A stretch of DNA of 64,000 bases. Origin: Cytobacillus eiseniae (GTDB lineage: Bacteria; Bacillota; Bacilli; Bacillales; Cytobacillaceae). The DNA is taken from assembly GCF_017874625.1 (NCBI RefSeq), contig NZ_JAGIKZ010000002.1:186001-250000 (forward strand). The letters are read 5' to 3'. Positions within the stretch are counted from its first letter, which is position 1, and each line of letters opens with the position of its first letter. Both the position numbers and the translations under genes were made by a program. Below the pieces are notes generated by a model that was not told the DNA's origin, ran no database searches, and saw only the letters and a list, made by a program, of their open reading frames with translations. Positions 18,909 through 28,318 of the stretch are shown here, piece by piece.

Positions 18909-18969
18909 CGTATTTCCTGTCCGTTATTATCTGGAACATCAATTCAGATAGTTACGGACAGTAAATACG
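18909..18969. repeat. Long near-perfect inverted repeat between acpP and rnc
   Basis: Arms at 18909-18933 and 18945-18969 pair over 25 positions with three mismatches around an 11-base loop. The core is CCTGTCCGT on the left and ACGGACAG on the right. No reading frame covers it. It lies between two terminator-like hairpins, and its stem is longer than a normal terminator needs. Confidence 0.85.
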
Positions 18970-18976
18970 GTATTTT

Positions 18977-19005
18977 AAAGCTCCGTTCTCAAACGGGGCT
19001 TTATT
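18977..19005 (+). terminator. Terminator-like hairpin before rnc
   Basis: An 11-bp stem, AAAGCTCCGTT with AACGGGGCTTT (one G-T pair), has a CTCA loop, followed by ATTCT. It ends about 60 bases before rnc and probably closes the acpP transcript. Confidence 0.7.
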
Positions 19006-19066
19006 CTGTGAAAAACGGGAATAGCTATTTATAATGACAATTTATAACTAACAAGGGTGGAACAAA

Positions 19067-19801
19067 ATGCACAATAACGGGAAAGACAAAGGAAAGCGAA
19101 CTGTCCGTTTAATTGAAAAGCAATATAAGGATTTTCAGGAAAAGCTCGGGATCGAATTTGAAAATGAAAAGTTGTTAAAACAAGCTTTTACTCATTCATC
19201 CTATGTGAATGAACATCGCAGGAAGCCAAATGAGGATAATGAAAGACTTGAATTTCTTGGAGATGCAGTTCTTGAATTAACCGTTTCTCATTTTTTATTT
19301 CTAAAATATCCAATGATGAGTGAAGGAGAATTAACAAAATTAAGAGCTGCAATCGTTTGTGAGCCCTCTTTAGTTGCTTTTGCTAATGAACTTTCCTTTG
19401 GGAAACTGGTCTTACTAGGGAAGGGAGAAGAAATGACTGGTGGCAGAGAGAGACCTGCCCTTCTAGCAGACGTATTTGAAGCGTTCATCGGAGCTCTTTA
19501 TTTAGATAAGGGTTTTGATACGGTTGTCAAATTTTTAGAAAAAGTCGTTTTCCCTAAAATTAATTCAGGTGTTTTTTCACATGTGATGGATTTTAAAAGC
19601 CAGCTTCAAGAATTAGTTCAACGGGATGGAACGGGTCTAATTGAGTATAAAATTTTACAAGAGAAGGGCCCTGCACATAATCGTGAATTTGTTTCAAGAG
19701 TATTAATGAATGGAATCGAATTGGGGACAGGGACTGGCCGCTCCAAAAAGGAAGCGGAACAGCATGCTGCAGAAATGGCTCTAAAAGTGTTAAGAAAATA
19801 A
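19067..19801 (+). CDS. rnc: Ribonuclease III
   Basis: Double-strand-specific endoribonuclease that processes rRNA precursors and structured RNAs. It has 244 residues. The N-terminal catalytic domain carries the signature [14 protein letters not shown] (58-71) with the metal-binding acidic residues. A C-terminal double-stranded RNA-binding domain (about 168-243) ends in [19 protein letters not shown] short Lys/Arg-rich N-terminal tail precedes the domain. The ATG follows AAGGGTGG. The rnc-smc-ftsY order is the classic Bacillus arrangement, with smc starting 56 bases on. Confidence 0.96.
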   Translation: MHNNGKDKGKRTVRLIEKQYKDFQEKLGIEFENEKLLKQAFTHSSYVNEHRRKPNEDNERLEFLGDAVLELTVSHFLFLKYPMMSEGELTKLRAAIVCEPSLVAFANELSFGKLVLLGKGEEMTGGRERPALLADVFEAFIGALYLDKGFDTVVKFLEKVVFPKINSGVFSHVMDFKSQLQELVQRDGTGLIEYKILQEKGPAHNREFVSRVLMNGIELGTGTGRSKKEAEQHAAEMALKVLRK

Positions 19802-19857
19802 CCATAGATCATACACATAAATAGGGAAATAATGCCCTTAGAAGAGGGGGAGCAGCT

Positions 19858-22800
19858 ATGTTTTTGAAACGGTTAGATGTAGTTGGATTCAAGTCGTTTG
19901 CAGAGAGAATCATGGTTGACTTCGTTCCGGGTGTTACCGCTGTTGTAGGCCCGAATGGAAGTGGAAAAAGCAATATTACTGATGCCATCCGTTGGGTGCT
20001 TGGTGAACAATCGGCGAAGTCTTTACGTGGCGCAAAAATGGAAGATATTATCTTTTCTGGGAGCGATTCACGCAAAGCGGTGAACTTTGCAGAAGTTACA
20101 CTTACGCTGGATAATGAGGACCAGCGTTTACCGATTGACTATAATGAGGTCAGTGTCACGAGACGAGTATATCGATCTGGAGAAAGTGAATTTCTCATTA
20201 ACAAACAATCTTGTAGGTTAAAGGATATTGTTGATTTATTTATGGATTCTGGACTAGGTAGAGAAGCCTTTTCAATTATTAGTCAAGGAAGAGTAGAAGA
20301 GATTCTAAATAGCAAGGCAGAGGATCGTCGAACCATCTTTGAAGAAGCAGCAGGTGTGCTAAAGTATAAAAATCGTAAAAAGAAAGCAGAAGGCAAGCTT
20401 GCTGAGACACAAGAGAATTTAAATCGGGTTAATGACATCGTATATGAACTAGAAAGTCAAGTCGAACCACTGAAAATACAGGCTTCCATTGCAAAGGATT
20501 ATTTAGAGCATAAGGAAGAATTAGAACAAATCGAAGTGGCATTAACTGTTTATGAAATTGAAGACTTACATTCGAAATGGAAAAAGCTTTCAGAGGAGCT
20601 TGAATTACATAAACAACAGGAAATTAAGCATTTATCCATATTGCAAGGTAAAGAAGCTAAAATGGAAGAGATTAGAGACAACGCAACAGCTATTGATGAA
20701 TCCATTCATGATTTGCAAAATGTGCTGCTTCATGCGAGCGAGGAGCTTGAGAAGCTTGAGGGAAGAAAAGAAGTCTTAAAGGAAAGAAAGAAAAATGTGT
20801 CTCTAAATAAGGAGCAGCTGAGTAAAAGTCTTGAGGAGTATCTTGAAAAAGACCTGGTCCTAGAGGCTGATAAACAGAATCAATCAAAAATTGTCCAACA
20901 ATTAGAGGCAGTAGCAGCAGAGCTGCAAAAGGAATTAAAGGAAAAACAAGAGCAGCTTAAGCTGTTTAGTGAAAATACAGAACAAAAGCTAGAATCATTT
21001 AAAAGTGACTATATTGAATTATTAAGTAAACAAGCTGCTGCCAAAAATGAGCTGCAAAATATTGAAATGCAAGAGAATCAACTAGGTACGAGAACAAACA
21101 GGCTTGAAGAGGATAATGAAAGCTTTATTCAAAACCGGAAAATGATCGTTGAAAAGAAAGCATTGATTCAAGCACAGTTAGCATCAGTACAAAATGAGTT
21201 AGATGAACAAGTAATACTTTTTCGTGATGAGCAAAAAAAATTCGAATCAATGAAGGATACTTATCAGAAGCAAGAAACGATGCTGTATCAGGCATATCAA
21301 TATTTGCAAAAAGCAAAATCTAGACAAGAAATGCTTGCTGAAATGGAAGAAGACTTTTCAGGTTTTTTTCAAGGGGTAAAGGAAGTATTGAAGGCTAGAG
21401 GGACAGTACTACAAGGGATTGAAGGAGCAATCGCAGAATTAATTCAAGTGCCTAAAGAGTTCGAGACAGCTATTGAAATTGCTCTAGGCGGAGCGATGCA
21501 GCATATTATCGTGGAAACCCAACAACATGGTCGTCATGCGATACAGTATTTAAAGAAAAATTCATATGGCAGAGCTACTTTTCTCCCTCTTACTGTTATG
21601 AAGGGAAAAAGTTTAACCCAAATGCAGCTGCAATCGATTCAAGATCACTCATCATTTATTGGGATAGCTGCTCATTTAATCCAATTTGATTCGAAGTATA
21701 GCCATACAATTAATAGTTTACTTGGAAATGTTGTAATTGCTAGGGATTTACAAGGTGCAAATGAATTAGCCAAATTGCTGCAATATCGGGCAAGAATTGT
21801 TACTCTAGATGGGGATATCGTGAATCCAGGAGGAGCAATGACTGGTGGAGCATTAAAGCAAAAAAGCTCCTCTATTTTAAGCAGAAAAGGCGAGCTTGAA
21901 GAATTAAAGGCAAGCATCTCTGAAATGGAAGCTAAAACAATCAGTATGGAAAAGCAAGTGAAAATAACAAAAAGAACCATTCAAGATTTGGAACAACGAC
22001 TTGAAACGCTTCGAAAAACAGGTGAAGAATTAAGATTGAAGGAGCAAGCCGTAAAAGGTGATCTTCGTGAGGTGGAGTTTGAAGAGAAAAGTTTAAATGA
22101 AAGACTATCTCTTTATGATTTTGATAAAGCGCAGTTCTCAGAGGATAAAGAAAGACTCGTTTCAAAAAAGGCAGATCTTCAGGCGCTCCTTGCTGATTTA
22201 GAAATGCAGATTACTGCACTTGATAACGAAATCAATGCCCTTACAGATCGGAAAAATATCCAGCAATCATCGAAAGAAGCGTTAAATTCGGCTATAAATG
22301 AACTGAAAATTAGCTTTGCAGCAAAAAATGAACAATACACACATGCAAAGGATAAATTTGAAGCTTTAACTTCTGATTATCGGTCAAATAAAGAAAAACT
22401 TGAAATTATCAAAGAAGACCTTGCACTTTTATCTTCGGAAATGACGAATAGCTTCTCAGGTGAACAACAGCTTGAGGAATCAGCAAATGATAAACGTCAT
22501 GCTAAAAATGAGACAATTGCGCTCATTTCCTCAAGAAGAGAAGAACGGATGAAGCTGCAAACAACTTTAGAAGATTTAGAGCTTGAAACAAAAGAGTTAA
22601 AACGCCTACACAAAGGAATGACTGAAGCATTAAAGGATGAAGAAGTAAAGCTGAATCGGCTTGATGTTGAACTTGAAAATCGCTTAAATCATTTAAGAGA
22701 AGAATATTTGCTGTCCTTTGATGCAGCAAAGGAAGACTATCCTTTAATAATTTCTGCGGATGAAGCTAGAACGAAAGTAAAGCTGATTAAGCTTGCAATT

Positions 22801-23424
22801 GAAGAACTAGGAAATGTGAATATTGGTGCAATTGAAGAATATGAACGTGTTTCCGAACGCTATGAATTCCTGCATGAGCAGAAAAATGACTTGCAAGAGG
22901 CAAAGGATACGTTATTCCAAGTAATCGATGAGATGGATACCGAAATGAAAAAGCGATTTAAGGAAACATTTGAAGGTGTTCGCTATCACTTTGAATCTGT
23001 CTTTCAATCCTTGTTTGGCGGTGGAAGAGCGGATCTAAAATTAACGAATCAAGCAGATCTATTAACAACAGGTGTGGAAATTGTTGCGCAGCCTCCAGGG
23101 AAAAAACTGCAAAATCTTGGTCTGCTATCTGGTGGGGAAAGAGCACTGACAGCAATTGCTCTTCTTTTTTCGATCTTAAAGGTTCGTCCTGTTCCATTTT
23201 GTATTTTAGATGAAGTGGAAGCGGCACTTGATGAAGCGAATGTTTACCGGTTTAGTCAATATTTAAAAAGATTTAGTTCGGAAACGCAATTTATTGTCAT
23301 TACCCATAGAAAAGGAACGATGGAAGATGCAGATGTGCTGTATGGGGTAACGATGCAGGAGTCTGGTGTGTCTAAATTAGTTTCCGTTCGTTTAGAGGAT
23401 ACGAAGGAATTAGTTACTCAATAA
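19858..23424 (+). CDS. smc: Chromosome segregation ATPase Smc
   Basis: Core subunit of the bacterial condensin that organises and separates chromosomes together with ScpA and ScpB. It has 1188 residues (B. subtilis 1186). The order is the N-terminal ATPase half with Walker A GPNGSGKSN (31-39), a long coiled coil (about 170-500), a hinge (about 505-675) with the conserved GGAMTGGA, a second coiled coil (about 680-1000), and the C-terminal ATPase half with the LSGGERALTA signature and Walker B FCILDEVEAALDE. A GAGGGGGAG ribosome binding site precedes the ATG. ftsY follows 23 bases after the stop. Confidence 0.98.
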   Translation: MFLKRLDVVGFKSFAERIMVDFVPGVTAVVGPNGSGKSNITDAIRWVLGEQSAKSLRGAKMEDIIFSGSDSRKAVNFAEVTLTLDNEDQRLPIDYNEVSVTRRVYRSGESEFLINKQSCRLKDIVDLFMDSGLGREAFSIISQGRVEEILNSKAEDRRTIFEEAAGVLKYKNRKKKAEGKLAETQENLNRVNDIVYELESQVEPLKIQASIAKDYLEHKEELEQIEVALTVYEIEDLHSKWKKLSEELELHKQQEIKHLSILQGKEAKMEEIRDNATAIDESIHDLQNVLLHASEELEKLEGRKEVLKERKKNVSLNKEQLSKSLEEYLEKDLVLEADKQNQSKIVQQLEAVAAELQKELKEKQEQLKLFSENTEQKLESFKSDYIELLSKQAAAKNELQNIEMQENQLGTRTNRLEEDNESFIQNRKMIVEKKALIQAQLASVQNELDEQVILFRDEQKKFESMKDTYQKQETMLYQAYQYLQKAKSRQEMLAEMEEDFSGFFQGVKEVLKARGTVLQGIEGAIAELIQVPKEFETAIEIALGGAMQHIIVETQQHGRHAIQYLKKNSYGRATFLPLTVMKGKSLTQMQLQSIQDHSSFIGIAAHLIQFDSKYSHTINSLLGNVVIARDLQGANELAKLLQYRARIVTLDGDIVNPGGAMTGGALKQKSSSILSRKGELEELKASISEMEAKTISMEKQVKITKRTIQDLEQRLETLRKTGEELRLKEQAVKGDLREVEFEEKSLNERLSLYDFDKAQFSEDKERLVSKKADLQALLADLEMQITALDNEINALTDRKNIQQSSKEALNSAINELKISFAAKNEQYTHAKDKFEALTSDYRSNKEKLEIIKEDLALLSSEMTNSFSGEQQLEESANDKRHAKNETIALISSRREERMKLQTTLEDLELETKELKRLHKGMTEALKDEEVKLNRLDVELENRLNHLREEYLLSFDAAKEDYPLIISADEARTKVKLIKLAIEELGNVNIGAIEEYERVSERYEFLHEQKNDLQEAKDTLFQVIDEMDTEMKKRFKETFEGVRYHFESVFQSLFGGGRADLKLTNQADLLTTGVEIVAQPPGKKLQNLGLLSGGERALTAIALLFSILKVRPVPFCILDEVEAALDEANVYRFSQYLKRFSSETQFIVITHRKGTMEDADVLYGVTMQESGVSKLVSVRLEDTKELVTQ

Positions 23425-23447
23425 GCAATAGAAAGTGAAGTGATAAA

Positions 23448-24437
23448 ATGAGTTTCTTCAAAAAGCTAAAGGAAAAAATAACAAAACAAACAGATACAGT
23501 TACTGAGAAATTTAAAGATGGTTTAGCAAAGACACGTGATAGTTTTTCAGGCAAGGTGAATGATCTTGTTGCTAGATATCGAAAGGTGGACGAGGATTTC
23601 TTCGAAGAATTAGAGGAAATTTTAATCCAGGCAGATGTTGGATTTGATACGGTGATGAACCTTATTGAAGAATTGAAAATGGAAGTGAAGCGCCAAAATA
23701 TACAAGATCCAAACGAAGTGCAAAGTGTCATTTCTGAAAAATTAGTTGAAATTTATGAAGCTGGCGGCGAGATATCTTCTGAATTGAATATACAAACAGA
23801 TGCATTAACCGTTATTTTATTCGTAGGTGTGAATGGTGTTGGGAAAACAACAACCATTGGGAAACTGGCCCATAAATTTAAATCAGAAGGAAAAAATGTC
23901 GTTTTGGCTGCAGGTGACACATTCCGAGCAGGGGCAATTGAACAGCTTGAGGTGTGGGGAGAAAGAGTTGGTGTTGAAGTAATCAAACAAGGTGCTGGAT
24001 CGGATCCGGCTGCTGTCATGTTTGATGCAGTTCAAGCGGCGAAATCCCGTAAAGCGGATATCCTCATATGTGATACAGCAGGCCGTTTGCAAAATAAAGT
24101 AAATTTAATGAAAGAGCTTGAAAAAGTAAAACGAGTAATTGAGAGAGAAGTACCTGGAGCTCCCCATGAGGTTCTCTTAGTACTGGATGCAACAACCGGG
24201 CAAAATGCAATGATACAAGCAAAAACATTCAAGGAAGCAACAAATGTAAGCGGAATTGTTTTAACAAAACTTGATGGAACAGCTAAGGGTGGAATTGTTC
24301 TAGCAATCAGAAATGAATTAAATATTCCAGTGAAATTTGTTGGACTTGGTGAAAAAATGGACGATTTGCAAGAGTTCAATGCAGAACAATACGTGTATGG
24401 GCTTTTTGCTGATTTAATGGAGAATGAAGAGGAATAA
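23448..24437 (+). CDS. ftsY: Signal recognition particle receptor FtsY
   Basis: GTPase that docks SRP-ribosome complexes at the membrane. It has 329 residues. A short charged N-terminal region and helical N domain (about 1-110) precede the G domain with GVNGVGKTTT (about 127-136), DTFRAGA, DTAGRLQNK and TKLDGTAKGG. The long acidic A domain of the E. coli protein is absent, as is normal for Bacillus. It pairs functionally with Ffh 1.3 kb downstream. The intervening kilobase is non-coding. Confidence 0.97.
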   Translation: MSFFKKLKEKITKQTDTVTEKFKDGLAKTRDSFSGKVNDLVARYRKVDEDFFEELEEILIQADVGFDTVMNLIEELKMEVKRQNIQDPNEVQSVISEKLVEIYEAGGEISSELNIQTDALTVILFVGVNGVGKTTTIGKLAHKFKSEGKNVVLAAGDTFRAGAIEQLEVWGERVGVEVIKQGAGSDPAAVMFDAVQAAKSRKADILICDTAGRLQNKVNLMKELEKVKRVIEREVPGAPHEVLLVLDATTGQNAMIQAKTFKEATNVSGIVLTKLDGTAKGGIVLAIRNELNIPVKFVGLGEKMDDLQEFNAEQYVYGLFADLMENEEE

Positions 24438-24541
24438 TGATTAGTAGCTGGAAGTAAGCCTAGGCAGTTTGGTTGTGAAGAATAATAATCGAATTCATCG
24501 GCATGATCAGGCTTAATCATATATAGAATAAAATTGCATAG

Positions 24542-24575
24542 AAAAAGCAGAGGCTTGAGCATCCTCTGCTTTTTT
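24542..24575 (+). terminator. Rho-independent terminator after ftsY
   Basis: A perfect 10-bp stem, AAAGCAGAGG (24544-24553) with CCTCTGCTTT (24563-24572), is followed by T3-T4. It lies about 105 bases past the ftsY stop. Confidence 0.9.
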
Positions 24576-24761
24576 GTGTAATTTAATGACCATATTTATC
24601 AACAAAGCTTCAATTATTGATGAGACAAAGGGATTTTGCTAAAGAATTCCCTAGTTATAACCGCGCTTACTCTTGGCATGCCTCAACCAATACGAGGTTC
24701 TCTTGGAATCCTTCATTTAAATTAAGCTTTTTATACTTAATGGAGTAACGAGTAGAAGTAT

Positions 24762-24949
24762 AATAAGCGGAAATTTTCCGGTTAAATGCTGAATGAAGCT
24801 CTTTTTTAGGGAAATAAGCGGAATTTTTCCGCTTATGCAATGCAAAAGTAATGATTTTTGAATATTTCGAGTCAATAGGCGGAAAATCTCCGCTTATTTG
24901 AGCTTTTTTTATTAATAATTCCGAAATAAGCGGAATAATTCCGTCTATT
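24762..24949. repeat. Four spaced copies of a 24-25-bp palindrome (AATAAGCGGA...TCCGCTTATT)
   Basis: Copies begin at 24762, 24813, 24874 and 24925, giving steps of 51, 61 and 51 bases. Each has an AATAAGCGGA-type left arm and a TCCGCTTATT-type right arm around an A/T centre. Copies 2 and 3 are almost perfect, while copies 1 and 4 carry one or two arm changes. The spacers between copies are not alike. Even spacing and a palindromic unit suggest a structured repeat rather than a CRISPR. Confidence 0.88.
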
Positions 24950-25062
24950 TATTAGCTCGGGCGCTCAAGTTAACGCTTACAAGCTTGGACCTTCTTGACC
25001 TTAAATAAGGGGATTAATAACTTCCATCTCTTTCCTAGAAAATGACACAATTTGCACTGTTT

Positions 25063-25089
25063 TTGATTATACTCTTTAACATGTATAAT
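25063..25089 (+). promoter_or_regulatory. Orphan promoter-like sequence
   Basis: TTGATT (25063-25068) and a perfect TATAAT (25084-25089) are separated by 15 bases, which is slightly short. No gene starts within 300 bases downstream, so it could serve ylxM-ffh at a distance, give an unknown small RNA, or be chance. Confidence 0.35.
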
Positions 25090-25362
25090 ATAGTGTGGCG
25101 TCAGCTATTGCCCACCAATTAATAATACTGATGCTAAATTTTTAGTTTAAAAAATAAAATGCTTATCAAAAATAGCAAGCAAATTTATACGCTCATTCAC
25201 TTGCTAAAACACTTATACATGTTACATCTAAACCGATTGACTTAAAGTGAGTTCCAGCTGCTTCTTTTGTGCAACGAATGCTCTGGTGTTAACGAAATTA
25301 AAAATCAAGAAACCTGCTTTTTAATAGCTGAGCTATTTGTGTACATTTGTAAAGATAATTTC

Positions 25363-25391
25363 TTGACATGCAGAGTAGTTCTAGGTAAACT
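25363..25391 (+). promoter_or_regulatory. Sigma-A promoter for ylxM-ffh
   Basis: A perfect TTGACA (25363-25368), a 17-base spacer and TAAACT (25386-25391) lie about 40 bases upstream of the ylxM start. Confidence 0.65.
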
Positions 25392-25432
25392 AACTATTGT
25401 AAAGGCTTTTCACTTAACAAGGGGGAGTTGGG

Positions 25433-25765
25433 ATGTTAGAAAAGACAACGAGAATGAATTATCTTTATGATTTTTATCAATCGTTGTTAACTCCTAAGCA
25501 GCGAAGCTATATGTCCCTTTATTACCTGGATGATTTCTCGCTTGGAGAGATAGCAGAAGAATACAATATTAGCAGGCAAGCAGTGTATGATAATATTAAA
25601 CGGACTGAAGCAATGCTTGAAGAGTATGAAGAAAAGCTGTTATTATTTCATAAATTTCAAGAGCGAGGCAAGCTTATCGTAAGAATCAAGGATCTACTTA
25701 AAGCTGATTCTACTGATACAACAACAATTATTCAGAAGATAGCTGAACTTGAGAAATTAGATTAG
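25433..25765 (+). CDS. ylxM: SRP-associated helix-turn-helix protein YlxM
   Basis: A 110-residue protein of the UPF0122/YlxM family with a sigma-70 region-4-like helix-turn-helix ([21 protein letters not shown], about 40-60). The family is coded next to ffh. In streptococci it has been reported to stimulate SRP GTPase activity, so it is thought to act on SRP rather than as a classic regulator. The ATG is preceded by GGGGGAG. It lies 11 bases before ffh. The C-terminal half is helical and charged. Confidence 0.92.
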   Translation: MLEKTTRMNYLYDFYQSLLTPKQRSYMSLYYLDDFSLGEIAEEYNISRQAVYDNIKRTEAMLEEYEEKLLLFHKFQERGKLIVRIKDLLKADSTDTTTIIQKIAELEKLD

Positions 25766-25776
25766 GAGGCGGCAAG

Positions 25777-27129
25777 ATGGCATTTGAAGGATTAGCCGAC
25801 CGACTGCAGAATACAATCCAGAAAATCCGCGGCAAAGGGAAAATTAATGAAGCGGATGTCAAAGAAATGATGCGAGAAGTACGTCTTGCTTTACTTGAAG
25901 CGGATGTTAACTTTAAGGTCGTCAAAGAGTTTGTTAAAAAGGTAAGTGAACGTGCTGTAGGTCAAGAAGTGATGAAAAGCTTAACACCTGGGCAACAAGT
26001 CATCAAGGTTGTTAAAGAAGAGCTAACAGAATTAATGGGTGGCGAGCAGAGCAAAATAGCTGTATCAAACCGGCCGCCAACGGTAATTATGATGGTTGGT
26101 TTACAAGGTGCTGGTAAAACAACGACCACTGGTAAGCTCGCAAACTTGCTTCGCAAGAAATACAACCGTAATCCTATGCTTGTAGCAGCTGATATTTACC
26201 GTCCTGCAGCTATTCAGCAGCTTGAAACACTTGGCAAACAATTGAATATGCCTGTATTTTCACTTGGAGATCAAGTAAGCCCTGTAGAAATTGCCAAACA
26301 AGCAATTGCAAAGGCGAAAGAGGATCATAATGATTATGTCCTTATTGATACAGCAGGTCGATTGCATGTGGATGAAGCATTAATGGATGAATTGAAGCAA
26401 ATTAAAGAGCTTTCTAATCCAGATGAAATTTTCTTAGTTGTGGATGCGATGACTGGGCAGGATGCTGTAAATGTGTCAAAAAGCTTTAATGAGCTTCTTG
26501 GACTGACGGGTGTCGTTCTAACGAAACTTGATGGTGATACACGTGGAGGAGCAGCTTTATCTATTCGCTCTGTAACAGATACACCTATTAAGTTTGTTGG
26601 GCTTGGAGAAAAACTAGATGCTTTAGAATCCTTCCATCCAGAGAGAATGGCCTCTCGGATTTTAGGGATGGGTGATGTCCTCACTTTAATTGAAAAAGCG
26701 CAAGCGAATGTGGATGAAGAAAAAGCAAAAGAAATGCAGCAAAAGATGCGAACAGCTTCCCTCACATTTGATGATTTCTTAGAGCAATTGACCCAGGTTC
26801 GTAGCATGGGACCACTTGATGAATTGCTGAAAATGATGCCAGGAGCAAATAAAATCAAAGGCTTGAATAATCTTCAAGTCGATGAAAAGCAAATCTCTCA
26901 TATTGAGGCAATTATTAAGTCAATGACAAAGGACGAAAAAATTCATCCTGAGACGATTAATGCAAGCAGACGTAAACGAATTGCAAAAGGAAGCGGTACA
27001 ACAGTTCCTGAAGTCAATCGTTTACTGAAGCAATTTGAAGACATGAAAAAAATGATGAAACAAATGACAGCTTCATCACCTAAAGGAAAGAAAAAGGGTG
27101 GTTTTAAGCTTCCTTTTAATCCTTTTTAA
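25777..27129 (+). CDS. ffh: Signal recognition particle protein Ffh
   Basis: SRP54-type GTPase that binds signal sequences and SRP RNA. The 450-residue protein has a helical N domain, a G domain with GLQGAGKTTT (about 108-117), DIYRPAAI, DTAGRLHVD and TKLDGDTRGG, and a Met-rich M domain (about 305-450) with the RNA-binding SRRKRIAKGSGT stretch and Met-rich helices (MKKMMKQM). An AGGAGG ribosome binding site precedes the ATG. It partners with FtsY and, for membrane proteins, the signal peptidase encoded 3.4 kb further on. Confidence 0.98.
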   Translation: MAFEGLADRLQNTIQKIRGKGKINEADVKEMMREVRLALLEADVNFKVVKEFVKKVSERAVGQEVMKSLTPGQQVIKVVKEELTELMGGEQSKIAVSNRPPTVIMMVGLQGAGKTTTTGKLANLLRKKYNRNPMLVAADIYRPAAIQQLETLGKQLNMPVFSLGDQVSPVEIAKQAIAKAKEDHNDYVLIDTAGRLHVDEALMDELKQIKELSNPDEIFLVVDAMTGQDAVNVSKSFNELLGLTGVVLTKLDGDTRGGAALSIRSVTDTPIKFVGLGEKLDALESFHPERMASRILGMGDVLTLIEKAQANVDEEKAKEMQQKMRTASLTFDDFLEQLTQVRSMGPLDELLKMMPGANKIKGLNNLQVDEKQISHIEAIIKSMTKDEKIHPETINASRRKRIAKGSGTTVPEVNRLLKQFEDMKKMMKQMTASSPKGKKKGGFKLPFNPF

Positions 27130-27158
27130 GCAGTTGTAATCTTTTTTGAGTGATGTAA

Positions 27159-27509
<351 letters not shown>

Positions 27510-27521
27510 TTTAACATTAAG

Positions 27522-27752
27522 ATGAAAGAACTTATCGTGTCGATTGTGAAGCCCCTTGTTGATTTTCCAGAAGAGGTTCAAGTAACAACTTTTGAAGAAG
27601 AAAATCGCGTGACCTACCAGCTTTCCGTCAACAAGAATGACATGGGGAAAGTAATTGGAAAGCAAGGGCGCGTTGCGAAAGCAATACGAACTGTTGTCTA
27701 TGCAGCAGGATCATCACAACAAAAAAAGATCTATCTAGAGATCAGTGAATAA
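27522..27752 (+). CDS. khpA: KH-domain RNA-binding protein KhpA (YlqC)
   Basis: A 76-residue single-KH-domain protein. The KH signature GxxG is seen in VIGKQGRVAKAIRTV (about 48-62). The N-terminal segment IVSIVKPLVDFPEEVQV is typical of the family. KhpA partners with KhpB (Jag) in streptococci and binds many RNAs; the role in bacilli is less defined. No strong ribosome binding site is seen before the ATG. The 12-base gap to rpsP suggests translation coupled to the ribosomal gene. Confidence 0.92.
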   Translation: MKELIVSIVKPLVDFPEEVQVTTFEEENRVTYQLSVNKNDMGKVIGKQGRVAKAIRTVVYAAGSSQQKKIYLEISE

Positions 27753-27755
27753 GAA

Positions 27756-27838
27756 TAGCGGAAGCAACTGCCTATTCCCGATAAGCATAAGACAGAATGG
27801 CTTATGATCTCGAGGGACTAGGAGCCGAAGCTAGACGA
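27756..27838. repeat. Structured dispersed repeat, copy A
   Basis: This 83-bp stretch shares AGCATAAGA, GAATGGCTT and CTCGAGGG-CTAGG with copy B at 30066-30185. The shared parts form the outer paired arms (ATAAGC with GCTTAT here). Copy A lacks the inner stem found in copy B. Both copies sit just after a gene of the ribosomal group and just before a terminator. Confidence 0.75.
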
Positions 27839-27840
27839 TA

Positions 27841-27872
27841 AAAAAGGAGGGTTTATTTACCCTCCTTTTTTT
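27841..27872 (+). terminator. Rho-independent terminator between khpA and ylqD
   Basis: A perfect 11-bp stem, AAAAAGGAGGG with CCCTCCTTTTT, and an 8-base loop are followed by more T. It splits the rpsP-trmD cluster, so ylqD-rimM-trmD must use readthrough or another promoter. Confidence 0.9.
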
Positions 27873-27920
27873 CCAATTATAAATGTTTATCACGATTGTA
27901 CCCTTAGGGAGGCGTGAATA

Positions 27921-28307
27921 ATGAAAATCCTTCAAACGGTCGCAGTGCTGCAGGTTCTAACAGAAAAAAGTAAACAAGAGCTATTAGAAAGTTATTTAGT
28001 CAAGAAAAGGCAATTGGAGAAAGAATGTGATCAGCTTCAATTTGAACGTAAAAAAATTGAACGTACAAAAAAGTTTCAGCCAGAAACTTTGAAAAAACAT
28101 TTTGAGAAAGAAATTCAAATGCGTCAGGAAAAGGTAAAACTACTTGATTTTCAAATAGAACAATTACATATACTACCGTTAGGAAGCGAATTGAAGGAAA
28201 AAGAAGTACAAGCTTGGATTGAGATAAAAGTAGGGGATTGCTGGGATAAAATACAAAGTGAAAAAGCAATCATTATTAAAGATGGAATGATTGCTGAAAT
28301 ACGCTAG
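27921..28307 (+). CDS. ylqD: YlqD family protein, function unknown
   Basis: A 128-residue protein recognised by its position and sequence as the YlqD family of Bacillaceae. Residues about 15-75 are strongly charged and predicted coiled coil (runs of [18 protein letters not shown] type). A compact C-terminal part with [13 protein letters not shown] follows. There is no signal peptide or catalytic motif. GAGGCG lies upstream of the ATG. It is wedged between khpA and rimM, which only suggests a link to ribosome or RNA work. No function is established to my knowledge. Confidence 0.8.
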   Translation: MKILQTVAVLQVLTEKSKQELLESYLVKKRQLEKECDQLQFERKKIERTKKFQPETLKKHFEKEIQMRQEKVKLLDFQIEQLHILPLGSELKEKEVQAWIEIKVGDCWDKIQSEKAIIIKDGMIAEIR

Positions 28308-28318
28308 AGGTGAAAAGG

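Larger units (their letters stand above)
24576..25362. other. Long non-coding interval between ftsY and ylxM
   Basis: No credible gene is seen in about 790 bases; small open frames here lack ribosome binding sites and family-like sequence. The interval carries four related palindromes (24762-24949), annotated separately, and a promoter-like pair at 25063-25089. The rest is plain A/T-rich sequence. Confidence 0.7.

Noticed and set aside
24762-24949. Possible CRISPR array
   Set aside because: The units are palindromic and degenerate, there are only four, the spacers are short, and no cas gene is nearby. It is better described as spaced palindromic repeats.
25267-25470. Open frame of 67 codons upstream of ylxM
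   Set aside because: It overlaps the ylxM promoter, ribosome binding site and first codons, has no ribosome binding site of its own and no recognisable family sequence.
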